The position numbers and the translations under genes are program-made. Of a DNA stretch of 64,000 nt, positions 60,271 through 64,000 are shown one piece after another. The stretch comes from JBBQNR01 sp963774075 (GTDB lineage: Bacteria; Actinomycetota; Thermoleophilia; Solirubrobacterales; JBBDJG01): assembly GCA_963774075.1 (NCBI GenBank), contig CAVZDP010000003.1:744001-808000 (forward strand), written 5' to 3'. Below the pieces are notes generated by a model. That model saw only the letters and a list, made by a program, of their open reading frames with translations. It had not been told where the DNA came from and ran no database searches. Each line of letters begins with the position of its first letter. Positions within the stretch are counted from its first letter, which is position 1.

Positions 60271-63237
60271 GTGGCTCGAACATGCAGGAACAGGTTCGGC
60301 GCGCGCTTCGCCGCAGTCGCGCGTTCGATCGCGCGACGCCGCGCGGCGCCCGCGTTAGGCGTGCTCATCAGCGGCTTTCTCGCGCTGGCCGCTCCCGCCT
60401 GGGCGCTCGATCCCCTCGACCCGCTGGCACCGACCGCGTCCATCAGCGCCTCACCCAACCCGGCCATCACCGATCAGCTCGTGAGCTTTGACGGCAGTGG
60501 CTCGTCCGACATCGACGACGGCATCGTCAGGTACGAGTGGGACCTCGACGGCAACACGTCCTACGAGACGGACACCGCCGGCGAGGCCAGCGCGTCCGCA
60601 ACGTACCTGGCCCCGGGGACGCTGACGGTCAGGCTCAGGGTCACCGACCTCAGCGGTAAGACCGGCGAGGCGGAGGCGACCCTCGTGGTCAAGGATCCGC
60701 CGCGCGCGGATTTCAACTTCTCGCCCTCGACGCCGTTGACGAACCAGCAGATCGACTTCACGTCGACTTCGGCGGATGCGGACGGCAGCATCGCAAGCTA
60801 CGCGTGGGACTTCGACGGCGACAACACCACCGATTCGACGAGCGACGCGGCGTCTCACTCCTACGCGAGATCCAACACCTATCAGGTGCGGCTCACCGTC
60901 ACGGACAACGACGGATTGTCGGATGTCGTGACCAAGAACGTCACGGTCCTCAACCAGCGTCCGAGCGCCTCGTTCGATTTTGCGCCCGCGTTGCCTCAGA
61001 GCCACGAGACGATCACGTTCACGTCGACCTCGAGCGACCCCGACGGGTCGATTCAAAGCGAGCTGTGGGACCTCGACGACGATGGCGACTTCGACGACGC
61101 CAGTGGCCACGAGGTGACTCGGGCATTCGAGACCTGGGGCTCGAAGACCGTGAGCTTGAAGGTGATCGACGACGACGCGGGTGAGGCAACGGCGTCGCGC
61201 ACCGTGGTCGTCGCGAACCAGCCCCCGACGGCCGATTTCGACGTCAACCCCGCGGAACCGCAGAGCCTGTCGCCGGCAACCTTCACCGCGACGGCCACGG
61301 ACTCCGACGGCGCCGTCGTCGCCTATGCATGGGACTTCGACAGCAACGGCACGACGGATGCTTCGGGCTCGCAGGTGACCCACCCGTTCGCAGGGCCGGG
61401 CCAGAAGACGGTGACGCTGCGGGTGATCGACGACGGCGGGGAGAGCACGTCGGTCACCAAGGAGGTCAACGTCCTCAACCAGCAGCCCACGGTTGACTTC
61501 ACCTACTCCCCGACCGTCTTCGACTCCGGCGTAAACGTCACGTTCACGTCGAGCGCAGCCGACCCTGACGGCTCCATCGTCGCCTACCGCTGGGACTTCG
61601 ACGACGACGGCGTGTTCGAGAAGAGCGGCAGGATCGCGGTGCACCAATTCGCTACGGCGGGGACCCATGTGGTCGGCCACCAGGTCGTCGACGACAGCGG
61701 GGCGGCGTCCGTGGTCGTGCAGCAGCGCGTGACCACCGGCAACCGGCCGCCGACCGCCGGCTTCTCGCAGACACCCTCGTCGCCGAGGACGCTCGAGAAC
61801 GTCACGTTCACGTCGACCTCGAGCGACCCCGACGGCGGCATCGCGAGCCAGAACTGGGACCTCGACGGCGACGGTGACTACGGCGAGCCGGAGGATGCGG
61901 TCGGTCAGACCGCGGTGCGGCAGTTCCCCCGTGCCGGCACGTACACGATCGGGCTGCAGGTGCTGGACGTGGACGGCGCAACGAACGTCTTCACTAGGCC
62001 GGTGACCGTTGCGAACCGGGAGCCCACGGCAAGCCTCACGATCTCTCCAGCGGCTCCCAAGACGCTCGAAGAGGTCACGTTCACCTCGACCTCGACCGAC
62101 CCGGAGGGACCGATCGGGACGCACGCCTGGGACCTCGACAACGACGGCTCATACGACGACGCCTTCGACGCCACGGCGAAGCACAGCTTCGCGACGTCCG
62201 GCTCCTTCACGGTCAAGCTCCGCGTCGTGGACGCCGACGGCGCCGAGGTCGCGACGACCAGAACCTTCACGGTCGCGAACAGGCCGCCGGCCGCCACGTT
62301 CACGCAGTCGCCCCCGTTCCCGCGCGCATTCGAGACCGTCACCTTCACCTCGACGGCGGGCGACGTCGACGGGACGGTCGCGAGCCAGGCTTGGGACACC
62401 GACAACGACGGCAGCTTCGATGACGGCACCGGTCCGAGAGTGACGCGGAGGTTCACCGAGTCGAAGAGCCACACGGTGCGCCTGCGCGTTGTCGACAACA
62501 AGGGCGCCGAGACGATCGGCGTCCAGACCGTCATCGTCGGCAACAGGGCGCCGACAGCCTCCTTCAGCTTCCTGCCCGTCGAGCCCAGGGAGGGAGAGGT
62601 GGTCAGCTTCTTCTCGACGGCGAGCGATCCGGACTCTCCGATCGCGAGCCAGCGCTGGGACCTCAATGGCGACGGCAGCTTCGACGACGCCCAGGGCGCG
62701 AGCGCGGCACGGGCCTTCGCCGCCGGCAGCTACACCGTCAGCCTGCTCGTGACCGACAGCGAGGGCGAGTCCTCGTCCTTCTCCGCGACCTTTCGGGTGC
62801 TCCCACCCGCCCCGGCGGCGGTGTCGGCCGTGGCGTCAGGCCCACGGCTTCTGAGCCCCTTCCCGATCGTGCGCATCACGGGGACGATTCGTGGCTCGAG
62901 GACCCGGCTGCGCCGGCTGACCGTCGCGGCTCCGCCGGGCTCGACGGTCGTCATCCGCTGCCGTGGAAGGAGCTGTCCGTTTGGACGTCAGAGTAGGGTC
63001 ATAAAGTCTGCTGCACGCGCCAAGGGCACGCGGCCGGCCACGCAGGCCGTGCTGCGGGTTCGCCGCTTCGAGCGCCGCAGCCTGCGCGCCGGAACGTTGA
63101 TCCGCGTGTTCGTGACCAAGCCAGGCACTATCGGCAAATACACACGCTTCCAAACAAGAAACCGCAAGCCCCCGTCACGCACCGACCGCTGTCTGATGCC
63201 CGGCAGCCGAAAGGCAATCGATTGTCCGCCCTCATGA
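60271..63237 (+). CDS. large secreted protein with nine PKD repeats
   Basis: The 988-residue product has a long signal peptide (ALGVLISGFLALAAPAWA, cleavage near AWA-LD). Nine tandem PKD domains of 85-90 residues follow, from about residue 50 to 850; each repeats the pattern P-T-A-x-F, FTSTS-DPDG, YAWDFD-DG and LRVxDxxG. The last 120 residues are a basic domain with Cys pairs (VVIRCRGRSCPFGRQ, DRCLMPGSRKAIDCPPS) and GKYTRFQTRNRKPP. PKD domains mediate protein or carbohydrate contacts on the surface. GTG 60271 has GGAGG 4 nt upstream. Its stop overlaps the start of the next gene (ATGA). Confidence 0.88.
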   Translation: MARTCRNRFGARFAAVARSIARRRAAPALGVLISGFLALAAPAWALDPLDPLAPTASISASPNPAITDQLVSFDGSGSSDIDDGIVRYEWDLDGNTSYETDTAGEASASATYLAPGTLTVRLRVTDLSGKTGEAEATLVVKDPPRADFNFSPSTPLTNQQIDFTSTSADADGSIASYAWDFDGDNTTDSTSDAASHSYARSNTYQVRLTVTDNDGLSDVVTKNVTVLNQRPSASFDFAPALPQSHETITFTSTSSDPDGSIQSELWDLDDDGDFDDASGHEVTRAFETWGSKTVSLKVIDDDAGEATASRTVVVANQPPTADFDVNPAEPQSLSPATFTATATDSDGAVVAYAWDFDSNGTTDASGSQVTHPFAGPGQKTVTLRVIDDGGESTSVTKEVNVLNQQPTVDFTYSPTVFDSGVNVTFTSSAADPDGSIVAYRWDFDDDGVFEKSGRIAVHQFATAGTHVVGHQVVDDSGAASVVVQQRVTTGNRPPTAGFSQTPSSPRTLENVTFTSTSSDPDGGIASQNWDLDGDGDYGEPEDAVGQTAVRQFPRAGTYTIGLQVLDVDGATNVFTRPVTVANREPTASLTISPAAPKTLEEVTFTSTSTDPEGPIGTHAWDLDNDGSYDDAFDATAKHSFATSGSFTVKLRVVDADGAEVATTRTFTVANRPPAATFTQSPPFPRAFETVTFTSTAGDVDGTVASQAWDTDNDGSFDDGTGPRVTRRFTESKSHTVRLRVVDNKGAETIGVQTVIVGNRAPTASFSFLPVEPREGEVVSFFSTASDPDSPIASQRWDLNGDGSFDDAQGASAARAFAAGSYTVSLLVTDSEGESSSFSATFRVLPPAPAAVSAVASGPRLLSPFPIVRITGTIRGSRTRLRRLTVAAPPGSTVVIRCRGRSCPFGRQSRVIKSAARAKGTRPATQAVLRVRRFERRSLRAGTLIRVFVTKPGTIGKYTRFQTRNRKPPSRTDRCLMPGSRKAIDCPPS

Positions 63238-63710
63238 GGACGAGGCAGCTCCTGCTGGTGATCCCACTCGCGGGACTGCTCGGCGTGGTGGCAGCCCTGT
63301 CGCTCTACTACGTCGCGGACCGCTCGAGCTCGAGGCTGCCCTCCTTCCAAGAGGAGCTCGCGAAGCGAAACTCGGCACGCTCGGTCGCGAACCACAGCCC
63401 GACGACGAACGCGGGTGAGCGGCGAGCGAAGCTTCTGGAGCGCAGACGCGTCCGCCGCGCCCGCATCCGCCAGGCCAGGGCGCGCGCCGCCGCGGCGAGG
63501 GCGGCGGTGGCCGCCGCCGCGGGCACGTCGGAGGCCAGCGCTTCGCCCTCGACGACCGACGCGGCGACGGACTTTCAGACGAGCCAGCAGCAGACGCCGA
63601 CGCTGTCGGCGCCGCCCCCCGCCCCCTCGCCCGCAACGGCCCCCGCGCCCAAGCGGCGTAGTGGCAGTGGCGGCGGTGGTGGCGGTGGAAGCTTCGACGA
63701 CTCGGGCTGA
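63234..63710 (+). CDS. single-pass membrane protein with disordered Ala/Arg and Pro tail
   Basis: The 158-residue product has one N-terminal membrane helix (LLLVIPLAGLLGVVAALSLY) and then an extracytoplasmic Arg/Ala-rich helix (RIRQARARAAAARAAVAAAA) and a Ser/Thr/Pro and Gly-rich tail ending in GGGGGGSFDDSG. The composition suggests a surface-anchored or pilus-assembly-like accessory; no family was recognised. ATG 63234 overlaps the PKD gene stop by 4 bp, so the two are co-translated. Confidence 0.65.
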   Translation: MRTRQLLLVIPLAGLLGVVAALSLYYVADRSSSRLPSFQEELAKRNSARSVANHSPTTNAGERRAKLLERRRVRRARIRQARARAAAARAAVAAAAGTSEASASPSTTDAATDFQTSQQQTPTLSAPPPAPSPATAPAPKRRSGSGGGGGGGSFDDSG

Positions 63711-63751
63711 GCTTCTTCAAGACGCCCGCGCCAGGCGTCGATATACCAAGG

Positions 63752-64000
63752 ATGGCGTTCGGCTCCTTCGACTGGGAAACCGTTGGGCCCAGGCGGGAGG
63801 AGCGCTTGCTCGCCGGCAAGGTGGCGGGCGCGCTCTGGCTGACGGTACTGCCCATGGTCCTGCTCAGCCTGTTCCTGCCCGGCTCACCCGCGGGACGGCT
63901 CGAGTTGATGATCGCGATGGTCCTGCCGGCCCTCGTTTGGGGTCTGCTGTGCCTCTTCTACATCAACTGGGGCGACGTGAGCACGCCGCTCTTCTTCCAC
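63752..64000 (+). CDS. membrane protein, 3' end cut by the window
   Basis: The visible 83 residues open MAFGSFDWETVGPRREERLL and have two hydrophobic helices (VAGALWLTVLPMVLLSLFLP and MIAMVLPALVWGLLCLFYIN). This looks like the sensor end of a membrane signalling protein, but no signalling domain is visible. It lies 41 bp after the previous gene. Confidence 0.6.
   Translation, partial: MAFGSFDWETVGPRREERLLAGKVAGALWLTVLPMVLLSLFLPGSPAGRLELMIAMVLPALVWGLLCLFYINWGDVSTPLFFH

Noticed and set aside
60400..62800. Nucleotide-level repeats inside the PKD gene
   Set aside because: They reflect the repeated protein domain and need no separate element.

Overview
The window is high-GC actinobacterial chromosome, probably class Thermoleophilia (Solirubrobacter/Gaiella-like). 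That is an inference from four things: GC-rich codon third positions, a complete nuoA-N operon, a large family of NTF2-fold proteins starting MSxENVE, and secreted proteins with an Arg/Cys-rich C-terminal domain. Many genes lack a Shine-Dalgarno sequence but carry a TANNNT-type -10 box 8-14 nt before the start, so leaderless mRNAs look common. Stop and start codons of neighbouring genes usually overlap (ATGA, GTGA, TTGA, TGATG).

Layout. 1-3 kb: acetyl-CoA synthetase (cut by the window edge), divergent from a double-length ThyX-like protein. 3-19.2 kb: one tightly coupled minus-strand operon, nuoA to nuoN followed by a flavin amine oxidase, with a TGTAACA-N3-TGTTACA inverted repeat at its promoter. 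19.3-22.6 kb: a small membrane protein, a flavin reductase, a c-type cytochrome, serS and tRNA-Ser(UGA). The cytochrome, flavin reductase, amine oxidase and complex I give this part a respiratory and redox theme.

22.6-46.5 kb is accessory DNA. It begins at the tRNA-Ser with a frameshifted tyrosine integrase and an excisionase-like HTH gene. A four-copy GC-rich repeat, an IS256-type element carrying an internally deleted transposase, and a truncated second transposase follow. Then come about 25 small, mostly single-gene transcription units in both orientations: fourteen NTF2/SnoaL-like genes (two broken), methyltransferases, alpha/beta hydrolases, glyoxalase-like, antibiotic-monooxygenase-like, GST, F420-type oxidoreductase, SRPBCC, a TIR-like gene and a VapBC-type toxin-antitoxin pair. 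A short palindromic motif, consensus TTTCGCGCRAWGCGACAGCG, recurs about eleven times here (plus weaker copies). It is always between genes, usually one per gene, and nearly always in the same orientation. This repeat and gene array is the most unusual feature of the window.

46.5-64 kb returns to ordinary chromosome: greA, plsC, an Ala/Lys-rich nucleoid-type protein, dodecin, fatty-acid desaturase, secreted phosphoesterase, DEAD-box helicase, a secreted protein of unknown function, tRNA-Ser(GCU) and tRNA-Arg(ACG), glyoxalase-like protein, cold-shock protein, GNAT acetyltransferase, an ABC exporter (FtsX-type permease plus ATPase), a STAS protein, a large secreted protein with nine PKD repeats coupled to a small membrane protein, and a membrane protein cut by the window end.

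Several genes look broken or have unusual starts: integrase, TIR-like and one NTF2-like gene are frameshifted; serS seems to start at ACG; two genes seem to start at CTG. Some of these could be assembly or sequencing errors.
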